Source of the DNA: Wyeomyia smithii | Lineage: Eukaryota; Arthropoda; Insecta; Diptera; Culicidae | Length of the DNA: 64,000 nucleotides | Reading direction: 5' to 3' | Assembly (NCBI RefSeq): GCF_029784165.1 | Contig: NC_073695.1 | Coordinates: 228,875,916 to 228,939,915, forward strand | Shown here: positions 1 through 12,800 of the stretch, piece by piece | Numbering within the stretch: position 1 is the first letter of the stretch | Layout: each line of letters begins with the position of its first letter | Notes under the pieces: generated by a model | Seen by the model: only the letters and a program-made list of their open reading frames with translations | Database searches by the model: none | What the model was told of the DNA's origin: nothing | Made by a program: the position numbers and the translations under genes

Positions 1-1727
1 AAAGGCTCAAAGACTTGCTCAGCAGTTTGAGAAGGTTCATAACTCAAATTTGAATTTTGTGAGTCCAATTGAAAATGAAGTCACACGTCAATTTGATTTA
101 ATTTCTTCCCAGAATGTTTTACCTGCAGAAATAATTGAAACTAACTTGAATGAGATTAAATCAATTATTAAAAGTTTCAAAAATATGAAAGCACCTGGTG
201 ACGATGGAATCTTTAATATACTAATCAAACATCTCCCTGAGAGCACAATGGAATTTTTAGTGAAAATTTTTAATTGCTGCTTCAAAATTGCATATTTTCC
301 CAAATTATGGAAAAATGCAAAAATTACTCCAATTTTAAAACCAGATGAGAATCCAGCTGAGATTTCAAGTTATCGACCAATCAGTTTGCTTTCTTTAATA
401 AGTAAACTGTTTGAGAGAATTATTCTTAACAGAATGATGTCACACATCAACGAAAATTCAATTTTTGCAGATGAACAGTTTGGATTTCGCCAAGGGCATT
501 CCACAACTCATCAACTGCTCAAAGTTACTAATATGATACGAGCTAACAAATCTGAAGGTTATTCCACTGGAGCTGCTCTTTTAGACATAGAAAAAGCATT
601 CGACAGTGTTTGGCATAAAGGTTTGATTGCGAAATTGCAAACTTTTAATTTTCCAATTTTTCTAATCAAAATTTTAAAAAATTATCTTACTGATCGAACT
701 CTGCAGGTTGTCTATCAGAATTCAAAATCTGATAGATTTCCTGTCAGAGCAGGTGTACCTCAAGGTTCAGTCTTGGGTCCAGTCCTGTACAACATATTCA
801 CTTCAGATCTTCCTGATTTGCCTCCAGGATGCACAAAGTCATTGTTCTGCGATGACACAAGCATTTCCGTAAAAGGAAAAAGCCTTCGTGTCATATGCAG
901 TCGATTGCAGAAAAGTTTAGATATTTTTTCTTCCTACTTGCAAAAGTGGAAAATCTCTCCCAATGCTTCTAAAACTCAAATGATAATTTTTCCGCATAAG
1001 CCTAGGGCTTCTTTCCTCAAGCCAAACAATAATCACGTTGTCAAGATGAATGGGGTTATTTTAAGTTGGTCCGACAAGGTTAAGTACTTGGGACTAATTT
1101 TGAATAAAAAACTTATTTTCAAAGAGCACATTGAGAGTATACAAGCCAAGTGCATCAAATATACGAGATGTTTATATCCTCTCATTAACAGGAATTCTAA
1201 ACTTTGTTTAAAGAACAAACTTTTGATTTACAAACAAATTTTTAGACCAGCAATGCTTTATGCTGTACTGATCTGGTCAAGTTGCTGTTCAACAAGGAAG
1301 AAAACGCTCCAAAGGATTCAGAATAAAATTCTGAAAATGATTTTGAAGCGTCCTCCTTGGTTTGGTACACTCGAATTACATAGACTTACTGGTGTTGAAC
1401 CATTAGAAGCTATGTCAAATAAAATTATTGACAATTTTCGACAAAAATCGTTGCAATCCTCAATTGCTACGATAAGCTCTCTTTATAGCCAATAAGTTAG
1501 CAATTAAGTTAGTTGTAAGGTTACCTCCCCTTTTCTGACAAGTAGGTTTAAATCCCTACGAATGATAAGTCCTAATTGCGAAAGCAAACAAATCCTAACA
1601 ATTAGAATTACAAATTTCTAACAGTGTTGAGAAGTCACCATTTGTGATTGGGCACACATACTCATTATTTACTAATATTTATCATAAATACTTAAGCTAC
1701 TAACAAATCCCCCCTTTAAAAAAAAAA
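1..1727 (+). mobile_element. Jockey-clade (Juan-like) non-LTR retrotransposon, 3' portion
   Basis: The segment carries the reverse transcriptase end of a LINE that enters from the left edge, a 3' UTR of about 220 bp (1496-1717) and an A-tail at 1718-1727. The ORF has no RNase H domain after the RT, as expected for the Jockey clade, and the wording of the RT resembles Juan elements of Aedes. The upstream endonuclease and ORF1 are outside the window, so full length cannot be judged, and no target duplication can be tested. The clade call rests on recognition of the protein, not on a search. Confidence 0.85.
2..1495 (+). CDS. Reverse transcriptase (ORF2 C-terminal part), Jockey clade, partial at window edge
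   Basis: The frame is open to the left edge, so the true start lies outside the window; the first 16 codons (from base 2) read in frame before an internal TTG at position 50. RT motifs seen in order are the APGDDGI block (about 190-215), the LLDIEKAFDSVWH block with the first catalytic Asp (about 575-615), GVPQGSVLGPVLYNI (about 750-795) and LFCDDTSI with the two catalytic Asp (about 840-870). The last motif reads FCDD where FADD is usual, but both Asp remain. No stop or frameshift interrupts the 498 codons, so the fragment could be from a young copy. The C-terminal tail lacks RNase H and ends at TAA 1493-1495. The product would copy its own RNA at a nicked target site in the nucleus. Confidence 0.88.
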   Translation, partial: KAQRLAQQFEKVHNSNLNFVSPIENEVTRQFDLISSQNVLPAEIIETNLNEIKSIIKSFKNMKAPGDDGIFNILIKHLPESTMEFLVKIFNCCFKIAYFPKLWKNAKITPILKPDENPAEISSYRPISLLSLISKLFERIILNRMMSHINENSIFADEQFGFRQGHSTTHQLLKVTNMIRANKSEGYSTGAALLDIEKAFDSVWHKGLIAKLQTFNFPIFLIKILKNYLTDRTLQVVYQNSKSDRFPVRAGVPQGSVLGPVLYNIFTSDLPDLPPGCTKSLFCDDTSISVKGKSLRVICSRLQKSLDIFSSYLQKWKISPNASKTQMIIFPHKPRASFLKPNNNHVVKMNGVILSWSDKVKYLGLILNKKLIFKEHIESIQAKCIKYTRCLYPLINRNSKLCLKNKLLIYKQIFRPAMLYAVLIWSSCCSTRKKTLQRIQNKILKMILKRPPWFGTLELHRLTGVEPLEAMSNKIIDNFRQKSLQSSIATISSLYSQ

Positions 1728-4029
1728 CATCTATAGACCATAACTATAGTTATGGGCTAAATTTTTGTTGCCTAAAATAAAATTTGTTTTCAAACGTGCG
1801 GCGTTTTGAAGACTGCCGAACCGTGCTATGGGCAAGTGAAACTTCCAATAAATCATCACTTCGGCAAGGTGCAATCTTTTCCACTCGTCGGCCTCCAACT
1901 GAGCTTGATGAACCAAATCTACTGCATGGCTTATCTTTTGCATGAAATCAGCCCCGGAGCACAGACCGAGTTGCTGATGATCATCATCTGGGCCGGTGCC
2001 GAGTCGGTCCCAGCCGATAAATTAGCTCCGGTCAAGTTTCCCGGAATGACAGACCTCCGACAAGCCGATCTGCCGAACTGGAAGAGGTGCATTACATCCA
2101 TTGGTCATCCCCGAAAGCGAAAATATGTTGCAATATCCCTTTTGTTTTCAGAAAAAGGAAAGGGATCGAACGAGATGCGGAGGAAAAAATAATTGTTTCC
2201 CGGGTTTCGGGTGCGAAGGGAAAGGATCACCTTTTGTCCGAACTATGCTTAATGGCGTTCGCATCCACAATGGGTCAGTCAGTTGATGAGGGAAATAATA
2301 AAAAAAGTGCGCGCAGAATACGAGTGGAAACATGTGTTGAACAAGGGTGAAGATTCCTGTCTTCTCTGGCGCGTTGTTGGCCCGTTTGCGATAGTGACTA
2401 TTTCCACATGACGTTTTGAATTTACTTGATTGAGTGTTTATAGTTAATTCAATTTCTACTACGAATAAGAAAGGTTTCACAGAAGAAATTTTAAACCAGG
2501 CATGCAAAGTGAACGAAAAAGTACATGTAATCTTAAACCATTTAATGAAGCAAAAAGCGTCGAAACTGAAAACGTTCTCATGCAATTTTTATATTCGTCT
2601 GAAAATTACACCAAAACCTTCTCTTCACACCAAAACCTTCTCGAGAAAAGCAAAGTGGACAACTTGAACGAGAGCAATTCTCCCACAGGATGCAATGCAA
2701 TGGCAACGAGCACAAGGACATATTCCGAGAAGATCTGCACCCAACCACAATGGGATGAGTGTCCAAAAGACAGGGATAATTGTTCGAACTTTCGATTGTA
2801 ATTTTACACCCGCTCTGCTAAATTGCTCACTTTTGCTCTCCAAAGATCTCGAAGGCTTAGAGAATTGAATGAAACTGGCTTAGAACAATTCTTGAATGAA
2901 CAACCACAACCAAGATATAATTGATTCCATTTCTATCCATCGCAACTCATAGAGTAATTTGAAACTTCTTCTGCACTCAACCGATCATCCCAACACAAGT
3001 GAACACAATCCGCATACGGCATACGATAAAAATTACCTACCGCACCAACAGTAAGCGGAAATCTAGCCAAAACTAGAAAATTTACCAAAAATGCGTTGCA
3101 TCAACACAGAATAGTCAAAAACCGGCTCCTATCCTATACGGGTTGGACAAACGCAATCCACCAACCGGCAACGTAGAAACCGAATCCGACACATTTGCCT
3201 GCCTCTGTCAACTGGCCGTGCCGTGAGTTTAACTATCCCTCCGCGCCGCGCCGCTGCTGGCGTGCTTGTTTTAGGGTACGAGCTGTTGTCGTTTTCATTG
3301 TTGTTGTTTACCGATTTCCGGTTGCATTTTTTCGTCGTGACAATCATGGCGGGGGCAACAAATGTGAAAAAGCGGAAAGTGAAACCGCATGCATAACTCA
3401 TCAAAAATGCACCTATGAATCGCTAACTGCAGTTCGGGTTTCCAGCGTTTTTTTCTGGTTGGTAGAAAGGCACAAAACCTCATGCCCCCGAAATGGTGCA
3501 TTTTTGGCATTCCTTGCCTGTGTGTCGTGGCTTGGCTAGAGTGCTTGCTTTTTGTGCTTGTTTTGTTCTGACTTCCGAAACTACTCTAGGCTATCATTAG
3601 TGGAATTTCGACCGATTTCCTAATCAGTAACGAACTACGCAAGCGCAATCGAAAGCGGAACTGAAATTCGATAACTTTTACTTTTTTTTGTAACGCAGAT
3701 TTTAATTGCTGGTTTGAAAATTCTGAGTTGTTGGCTTCACGCAGCAAATCTGCAGCCATCAAATCGATTTAATGTGGGTCACTTTCTGTATTGCGTTTTC
3801 AGTGGCAGTAAAAAAAGACTATAAAATAAAATACCGAATGAGTTATGTAACTGATCTACTCATCTACATAACTCTTTCGGATAAATAAGGGAATGAAACA
3901 AGTTAAACAACAAAATAATTAATCTCCATCCAAAAAACTAGATACGCGAATTTAAGAAAAAATCTTAAACCGACTGTATTTAAAAGACCGCAGCAGAGCA
4001 ATTTATTTCTTCGTAAATCGTTTAGAATT
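1728..4029. other. No recognisable gene; unassigned DNA
   Basis: Only short ORFs occur (longest 128 to 145 codons on overlapping strands near 1806-2585), and none shows a domain I recognise. A small palindrome around ACCATAACTATAGTTATGG lies at about 1737-1756, just after the LINE A-tail. A GC-richer stretch lies at about 3120-3560. No terminal repeats were found. Confidence 0.5.
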
Positions 4030-4035
4030 TTTATG

Positions 4036-4185
4036 AATTCAACCGAAATCCAACTCCAATATAAGGGGCCATCCTTTAATAATGTCACGCGAAATTTGGA
4101 AAAAATGAACTCACCCCCTTATCACAAACTGTCACAACTTGAACTACGTCACCTTTTCGTACCCCCCTCTCTTTAATTATAAATA
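4036..4185. repeat. Fragment of a dispersed MITE-like repeat
   Basis: The stretch runs from a GGGGCCATCCTTTAATAATG block through GTCACGCGAAATTTGG and ends in CGTACCCCCCTCTC. This wording is familiar from short dispersed repeats in mosquito genomes, and a related ATTACGTAACGC block occurs at 45738-45885. Ends and target duplications were not resolved. Confidence 0.35.
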
Positions 4186-5631
4186 ATTTACAATTATGAA
4201 ATGTGTAAGAAATGCATTTTATATTGAAATTAAAACGTTTTAACTGAAATAAATAAAAAGGAATAAAAGATTACTGGAAAAAAAATTTATTACTTAGTCC
4301 AAGGATTCCGTCGATGCAGTTACATATCGTCGACAGAAAAAACCCGAGACATTAACTGCAGCATCAGTGCCGATTTCTGAAAGGCCATCCATATCAAGTT
4401 CCTCTTCTTCAATCCATTCGCAATCTAAATCTTCTCTACATGTTACATTTGGCTATTGTATTATTCTTTAAGTTTTGTTACAATTTTTGTATAGCTGAAA
4501 AGACTAAAAAGCGAAAGAAATTACGCAGTCATTCATAAACAAACATGCACGGTAAAAAAAAACCTAACGAAAGATGTGCTGTTTAAAACAAAAAAAAAAT
4601 GTCATTTAATTTATCTCAAGCGAATTTTGAGCGAATAAAGTGATCGTAGAAGTATGTATGTAGTTTTAAGTTGAATTCTGGGGCATAACTATGTGTCTTT
4701 TTTATTTATTTTTGACGTAGAATTACGTATTACGGCAGTATATATAGCGATATTAATCGAGAAATGAAAACATCAAGAGCGTCACGAAAATTATCCACTT
4801 TCGAATGCCTTGAACTCAGTTACTCTTAAACGGATTACTTTCATTCTTACAGCAATCGATTGCAAAATTAGGTGGGCGTCCACCAAAATGCGGTAAATGG
4901 TGATTTTGTGATGCTAACTATTGTCATATTAAAAAATATAGAGAACTTGTTGAACGCATGTTTCGACCATGGCCTTCTTCCCCAAAACAGCCGATGCTAA
5001 AATATACAAAGGATCTGAGTTTATAACCGATCCGATGTTGTTTTATTCGCTACCGCCTCTCGGAGATTTGACTCTCAGTGGCCACGAATAAAAGCTAGCA
5101 TGCAGAAATTTAGTCTTCATTTTATAATCGATAACTGCAGCTACAGGATGATCAACTCTTATTGGATACTGACAGTACCCGCAGCCAGCAGAGCAGCAGC
5201 TGGTTTCAGCGAAGCAGGCGACTCATTCGAACACAGCGTTCCACAGATGAACCGCAGCACTGCACCGCATGACTGAACATGTCCGGATATGTTAGTCACT
5301 GCTAATAGCTGTGAGTGTGTGTGTATGATCTTTATGTCTTGTTTGCTTGCTTGCAGTGCATGCGGAACAGGAAATAATAAGAGAACTAGAATCATACCGA
5401 GTCATCGGTAAATTGCAATCAAAAATCAACGATTCTCTTCAAGGTGACCAATAAATTAATAAAAAAGAGATTTGAAAGACAGGCTGTCGTAATTCTACAT
5501 TAACCTTACGATCGTGTCTTATAAACAACTTCTTCAACTATTTTTTGGATTTGAAAGTGACTTCTCCGTATGGCTCAAAATGTAACAATAACGGAAATCT
5601 TTCTACTTCTGAAAGAGATGATTAAGGGCCA
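4186..5631. other. No recognisable gene; AT-rich unassigned DNA
   Basis: I see no ORF with recognisable domains, no terminal inverted repeats and no long tandem array. A short GT-rich run lies near 5310-5325. The stretch ends where the 11-bp satellite begins. Confidence 0.5.
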
Positions 5632-6113
5632 ATCTAATATAAATCTAATCCAGATCCAATCCATATCCAAAACCACTGCAATGCAATCCAAATCAAGTCT
5701 AAATCCAAATTGAAATTCAAATCAAAAATCCAAATTGAAATTCAAATCCAAACCAAATCCATCCTAAATGCAATTCAATCTAAAACCTATCGAAATCAAT
5801 TTCAAATCAAATCCAAATTCAATTCAAATCCAATCCAATCCATCTCCAATCCAATCTAAATCCAATCCAAATCCAATCCAAATCCAATCCAAATCCAATC
5901 CAAATCCAATCGAAATTCAATACAAATCCATCCCAAATTTATTTCAATCCCAAACTATATGTAATCCAAATATAATCCAAATCCAATCCAAATCCAATTC
6001 AAATCCAATACAATTCCAACCCAAATTAAATCCAAATCCAATCCAAATCCAATCCAAATGCAATCCAAATTCAATCTAAATCCAATTCAAATAAAATCCA
6101 AATTCAAATTCAA
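5632..6113 (-). repeat. 11-bp satellite array, AATCCAAATCC orientation (short arm)
   Basis: Tandem copies of an 11-bp unit that reads AATCCAAATCC on the plus strand, i.e. the reverse complement of the unit in the neighbouring long arm. Copies are degenerate, with many single-base changes. Because 11 bp is not a multiple of 3 and the unit has no stop in most frames, long spurious ORFs result. The arm meets the long arm head to head near 6113. Confidence 0.95.
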
Positions 6114-9100
6114 TAGATTGTATTGGATTGTATTGAATTTGAGAAGGATTTGAATTGTATTCGGATTGAATTCGGATCAGATTTGGATTGGGTTTAGAAT
6201 GAATTTGAATTGAGTTTGGGTTGGATTTTAATGGGATTTAGATTGGATTTAGATCAGATTTGTATTGGATTTTGAATGGATTTGTATTGGATTTGAATTG
6301 GATTTGGATTGGATTTAGATCAGATTTGTATTGGATTTTGAATGGATTGTATTGGATTTGAATTGGATTTGGATTGGATTTGGATTGAATTTAGATTCGT
6401 TTTGGGTTGGATTTGGATCAGATTTGGATTGGATTTGGATTGGGTTTGGATTTGGTTTTGGACTTGGATTGGATTTAAATGGGATTTGGATTGGATTTAG
6501 AACAGATTTGTATTGGATTTGGATTGGATTTGAATTGGTTTTGGATTGGATATGGATTGGATTTAGATTGGATTTGGATTGGATTTGGATTGGATTTGGA
6601 TTGGATTTGGATTGGATTTGGATTGGATTTGGATTGGATTTGGATTGGATTTGGATTGGATTTGTATTGGATTTGGATTGGATTTGGATTGGATTTGGAT
6701 TGGATTTGGATTGGATTTGGATTGGATTTGGATTGGATTTGGATTGGATTTGGATTGGATTTGGATTGGATTTGGATTGGATTTGGATTGGATTTGGATT
6801 GGATTTGGATTGGATTTGGATTGGATTTGGATTGGATTTGGATTTGGATTGGATTTGGATTGGATTTAGATTGGATTTGGATTGGATTTGGATTGGTTTT
6901 GGATTGGATTTGGATTGGATTTGGCTTGGATTTGGATTGGATTTGGATTGGATTTGGATTGGATTTGGATTGGATTTGGATTGGATTTGGATTGGATTTG
7001 GATTGGATTTGGATTGGATTTGGATTGGATTTGGATTGGATTTGGATTCGATTTGGATTGGATTTGGATTGGATTTGGATTGGATTTGGATTGGATTTGG
7101 ATTGGATTTGGATTGGATTTGGATTGGATTTGGATTGGATTTGGATTGGATTTGGATTGGATTTGGATTTGGTTTTGGTTTTGGATTTGGATTGGATTTG
7201 GATTGGATTTGAATTGGATATGGATACGATTTGGATTGGATTTGGGTTCGATTCGGGTTAGATTTGGATTGGATCTGGGTTAGATTTGGATTGGATTTGG
7301 ATTGGATTTGCATTGAATTTGGATTGGATTGGATTTGGATTGGATTTGGATTGGATTTGGATTGGATTTGGATTGGATTTGGATTGGATTTGGATTGGAT
7401 TTGGATTGGATTTGGATTGGATTTGGATTGGATTTGGATTGGATTTGGATTGGATTTGGATTGGATTTGGATTGGATTTGGATTGGATTTGGATTGGATT
7501 TGGATTGGATTTGGATTGGATTTGAATGGGATTTGGATTGGATTTAGATCAGATTTGTATTGGATTTCGAATGGATTTGTATTGGATTTGGATTGAATTT
7601 GGATTGGATTTGAATTGGATTTAGATTCGTTTTGGGTTGGATTTGGATTGGATTTGGATTTGGTTTTGGATTTGGATTGGATTTGGATTGGATTTGGATT
7701 GGATTTGGATTGGATTTGGATGGGATTTGGATTGGATTTGGATTGGATATGGATTGGATTGGGATTCGACTTGAGTTGGATTTGGATTGGATTTGGATTC
7801 GATTCGGGTTAGATTTGGATTGGATTTGGATTGGATTTGGATTCGATTTGAGTTGGATTTGCATTGGATTTGGACTCGATTCGGGTTAGATTTGGATTGG
7901 ATTTGGGTTAGATTTGGATTGGATTTGGATTGGATTTGGATTGGATTTGGATTGGATTTGGATTGGATTTGGATTGGATTTGGATTGGATTTGGATTGGA
8001 TTTGGATTGGATTTGGATTGGATTTGGATTGGATTTGGATTGGATTTGAATTGGATTTGGATTCGATTTGAGTTGGATTTGATTTGGATTCGCTTCGGGT
8101 TAGATTTAGATTGGATTTAGTTTGGATTTGGTTTGAATTGGACTTTGATTGAAATTGGATTGCATTTCGATTTGAATTGCATTTGGAATGGATTTGAATT
8201 GGATTTGGATTAAAGTTGAAACGGATTTTGATTAGATTTGTACTGGATATGAAATAAATCTCTGTTCTATTTGGATTTGGATTGGATTTTGATTTATTGG
8301 ATCTGGATTGAATTTTCATTGTATTTGAATTGGATTTGGTTTAGTTTGAGATTGGATTTGATTTTGATTTGGATTGGGTTTGGAATGATTAAAGATTGGA
8401 TTCAAACATTTATTGGATTGGATTTTTATTGGAGTAGGATTTAGTTTGGCTTGGATTTAGATTTGTTTTGAATTCGATTTAGATTGGATTTAAATTTAGA
8501 TTGGATCAGGATTGGAATTGGATTGGATATGGATTGGGTTTGGGCTGGATTAGAAATGGGTTTGGAAAAGATTGGTGTTGATTTCTTTATTAGATTTGGA
8601 TTGGATTTCAATAGATTCGGGTTGGATTTGAATTTGATTTGGAATAATTTTCGATTCTATTTGGTTTGGCTTGTATTTTAATTAAATTGGATCTGGATTC
8701 GATTTTCATTGGATTTGGATTGAGTTTAGATTGTATTGGGATTTGATTTGGAATGTATTCGGAAATAATTTGGATTGGATTTGTTTGGATCTGGATTGGT
8801 TGGGATTTGGAATAGTTTGAGGTTGGATTAATATTTTTATTGGATTGGATTTATATTGGAGTCGGATTGAGTTTGGATAGGTTATGGATTTGTTTTGAAT
8901 TTGATCAGACTGGATTTTAATTAGGATTGGATTTAGATTGAATTTAGATTCGGTTTGCATTAGATTTCGATGGGCCTTTGGATTGAATTTGGACTTGGTA
9001 TGGATTGGATTTGGAATGGATTTGGAATGGATTTGAATTGGATTTGTAATGGATTTTGATTGAACTGGAGTTCCATTTGATTTAGACTAAGTTTGAATTG

Positions 9101-9427
9101 GATTTGGATTTGATTTGGAATGTATTTGGAAGAGATTTGGATTAGATTTGGATTGAATTTGAATTGGATTTGGATTAAATTTGGAATAGTTTGTGATGTA
9201 TTCGAATTTTCAATGCTCTGGATTTCTATTGGAGACGGATTGAGTTTAGATTGTATTGGGATTAGGAGTTGGTTTTGTTTTGAATTTGATTTAGACTGGA
9301 TTAAAATTTAGATTGGATTTGGTTTGACATTGCACTGGATATGGATTAGATTTAAATTGCGATTGGATTGGATTTAGTTTGGATTTAGATATGATTTGGA
9401 TTTGGATTGCATTTTTATTGGATTGGG
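6114..9427 (+). repeat. 11-bp satellite array, GGATTTGGATT orientation (long arm)
   Basis: About 3.3 kb of tandem GGATTTGGATT units. The cores at about 6560-7215, 7330-7520 and 7915-8060 are nearly homogeneous. The stretch after about 8080 is strongly degenerate and fades out by 9427. Variant blocks recur, for example the TTAGATCAGATTTGTATTGG block near 6327 and 7544, and the ATTCGTTTTGGGTTGG block near 6389 and 7622, which points to block duplication about 1.2 kb apart. The ORFs of up to 332 codons here encode an 11-residue periodic peptide and are artefacts of the repeat. Confidence 0.97.
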
Positions 9428-9602
9428 ACAAATGAACTGATGTTATTTGAAAATTCGTTTGCTGTCACTTAGTGGCGTCTCGTTCCATCCCTCCAGTGCA
9501 GAAAAGCTACCTCCCCGCGCGCCTACTTTTTGATCAAACCGTTACACCGCAACATGTATTGAGTCAAATCAAAATTTGAAATTTTTTATAGGCTCTTTCA
9601 CT

Positions 9603-9796
9603 CAGGCCCGGATTTGAGGGGGGGGGCAAAGGGGACAAATGCCCCGGGCCTCCCGATTCAAGGGGCCCCCTATTCCTGGGCCGAACTTTTTTTTTTTGCT
9701 CGTCACCTCCCAGAACGTTACCTCTAAATGTTTTATGAAAAGAGGGCCTCACAAACAAAATTGCCCCGGGCCCCCCACCGCCTAAATCCGGCCCTG
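9603..9796. mobile_element. Non-autonomous hAT-type MITE, 194 bp
   Basis: Terminal inverted repeats begin CAGGSCCGGATTTRAGG at both ends (left CAGGCCCGGATTTGAGG; right, reverse complement, CAGGGCCGGATTTAGG). The flanks are CTTTCACT (9595-9602) and CTTTTACT (9797-9804), an 8-bp target duplication with one mismatch. An 8-bp duplication with CAGGG-type ends fits the hAT superfamily. The interior is GC-rich with no coding capacity. A second copy lies at 43624-43813. Confidence 0.82.
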
Positions 9797-9804
9797 CTTT
9801 TACT

Positions 9805-12800
9805 CGACAACAAGCACGGTCAGAGAGATATGAGAGTATGTATATGAAAGCTCTCTCTCTCTCTCTGTTCTCTTTATACCAGTAACATTTGTTTTTCATA
9901 TGCATGCCTAGTTTTGTTCAAAATGGCGTCGATGCCCCTTGTCATCCTGTAAGCGCCGTTTACAGTTCGCTATGAGCTGCACAACAACTTTGACAAAAAA
10001 TTCACGGTAAACCATTGTGAAAGCAGAAATCTTCTGGTTTCGATTTTGTATAATTTCCTGCTACTTCAACAACAATCCGCCAGGAAGGTAATGGAAGACC
10101 GGTGACAGTAGTGGACTGAAAAGGACTTTTACCTTTTTTTCAAAATCATGGTCCAAGCCTAGTGGTTTGGCTATCATTAAAAATGTATACCAGAACGAAT
10201 GTTTGAACAGAATTATAATTTAATTTCTTTTAGAACACCATACCTCTAAAAAGTATGTGTTTTAGCTAGATAAGATATATTTACATTACGTCAAAAAACA
10301 CAAACCTTTCTGAACAACCATTTTACTTCGTTTGTACACCAAATACGCAACCTAACGAATCAGCCTCAGTGTCGTCCAGTTGAAAATTTCTTTGAAATTT
10401 TTAAGTTCCTTTGGTGCAAAATTAACAAAAATGAAACTAAAATAAACGTGCCTTAAAATATCAAATGTCAAAATCAAATCAATGAGTATTTTCAAGTTTA
10501 ATCAACTTTTGCAAAACCGATAATGGTTGCACAACTTTTTTATTTTGAACTACACTGAGTGAAAATTTCAAGCAAAAATATGTATTTCTGTATGGCTTAT
10601 AATTTTGTAGACGAAATAAAATATGTAGGAAATCTTAGTTAAATGTGAAATCGAATGTTATGATTGAGTTTGTTCATATCTTTTTGTATATATAAATTTC
10701 ACTGGACTTTTTAGAACCTTTTTTTTCCTTAATCGTATGTATGTATTTTCATTTGTTTAAAATGAATGAATTTTTTTTTCAATGCAGAATTTCAAATTAA
10801 TGTTTTTTTTTCAATATTTGAATATAAATTCAAGCAATTTGAGGAAATTATCATTGTCATGTTTTCTTAATCTCTTGACATTACCCAGATGTATATCAAT
10901 TTATAAAAATAAACTTCGGCCCTTTTAAATTGTTGGTCAATTTTTTTTCAGAAGTATGCAAAGTTGCTTGGTTCCAAAACACTAACAAAGTTTTATTGAA
11001 TTCTGAGAGGGTGCTGTCGAGTGCTGGTCGAGTTGGCGTCAATATTGTCAACATGTTCTATGATTTAATGATAATTTTGAACATTTTCAATGACAGATTT
11101 AAACCAGTGGCCATCAAATTCAAAGGAGTTTGTATGTGTTTTTGTAAACCATATTACATACGAAGTGTGAACAACAGAATCGAAAAAATAGACCACATTT
11201 CAATTAAAATCTATTCTTTTGGTTCCGCCTTCTCGCTTAAAGTATTACCAAAAATGACTGGACTGCAAAGGGTGATAAGTTTGTAGAGCAAAACTGCGAC
11301 CCTTTTTTCCAACTGCTGCCATGAAGGTAACTGACGGTCAGTGTGGGCTGCCATGTCCACCAGATGACGTTTCTCCCGCGCGCGGGCCGCATGAGAAACA
11401 AAACGGTAGTCAGTCGCTATGGAAACAACAGATGATGGACTCTGAGCTGCAGCAGCAATTATCTGCAAAACTCGTTCCGTGTCTCGATTTTTGTTCAATC
11501 CATCTGACAAGTGGATTGCGTCCGTCAAAGTGATCGGGTTTTTTTCTGTCTGTTTATCTAGGCAACCACTTTGCAAAGAGCTTGGGAGGAAAAACACTGA
11601 AAATATAGAGTTTCTCCAGGAAGAAACAGTCCTTAAAATAACATAAACACTTCAAGCGGATAGATCTCAAACAGCCAGCAGCACTTGGTCGAGTTTCTTC
11701 TCACACGAGGATGAGGTTGCGTCCGTCCGTTTGTCCGTGCGTAGACCATGAGTATGGTGCAAGAATGGCCTTTGCATCCTTTTACCAGCGCAGGCAACGA
11801 TGCCTAACAAACGGCTACCTGCAAAAGTGATTTCCTTCGGACACACTTCTCCCGGTTTCAAGCAGTTTATGGGAAAACGATCACAGTCGTTTATTCTCGA
11901 AGGCTTTTGTAAATGAGAATGCCAGATGAGAGACGACCGGTTGGATGAGTTTGCGAAATTTGAATCCTCGGAAACAATGCAATCGAAAATCCCTGAAGGT
12001 TGCGTGAACTCAGAGCCAGAGTGAAAGTTTTGCAGCTTGTTACGTGATGCAAAACGAAGCCTTCCAGAAGAGAACGTGAAACGAGTTGTATTTTTAATCC
12101 TCTAGATGAAATTTCTTTTTCAACAAGAAAGAATAAATAATAGCCAAAGACTTGCTGTGGTTTCATAGCGCTAGTAAATCAACGATAATTTTATTTCTCC
12201 AATTTACACAACAGGAAAGTTTTCTGTTTGGCTTCGATTACCAGCGTTCTTTTTGTGAATGAAAATTGAAGCAAAAAACAAATCTTGAAATCAAACACAC
12301 AAGATTAAACCACATCGCACAACGGATGACACACGGTAGGCCGTAGAATCTCGATTTCAATCCTCGCCTTGGCCCCGGAATGGAGAGCAAATATGTACAC
12401 ACACAACAAGAAGAAAGTAACTCGATCCATCAAGTCCGGTGAAACTTTGCTCTCACTTTCCTTCGAATCGGAACATCTCCACCAGGCAAAAAGGATGGAT
12501 TGAGCGTTGATCGATATTTTTGCGTCCCCTCGCCGCAAGGGAAGGCGAACAAGGGCGCGTTCACCCGCAATGTGACGGAAGGATGGCAAAACTTTTACAG
12601 GATCAGAACCAGTAGAAACAGGAGCTAGAGAAGAAAAAAAAAGTTCAAATAACCATCCGCTCTTTGTCTCCCGGATCCCGGCAAACCTTCTTCCATTTGA
12701 ATAAAACCTCAAGAAATTCGATGACGCGGGAGAGTAAAAGTTCTGGTTTCACTTTTGTTTAATTTTTTGCCCTTTTACCCGTAATGCTGTTGGAAATCCA

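Noticed and set aside
1806..2585. Overlapping ORFs of 128 and 145 codons on opposite strands
   Set aside because: No domain or motif that I recognise; neither strand has clear coding character.
6315..7313. Long open frames (up to 332 codons) on both strands
   Set aside because: They encode an 11-residue periodic peptide (NPNPIQIQSKS or WIWIGFGLDLD) and arise because the 11-bp satellite unit has no stop in several frames.
5632..9427. Considered as a CRISPR-like array
   Set aside because: No unique spacers between repeats, units are 11 bp and directly abutting, and the genome is eukaryotic.
12305..12712. 135-codon minus-strand ORF in a GC-richer island
   Set aside because: No recognisable domain, no codon or context support, and a shadow-like length for such GC content.
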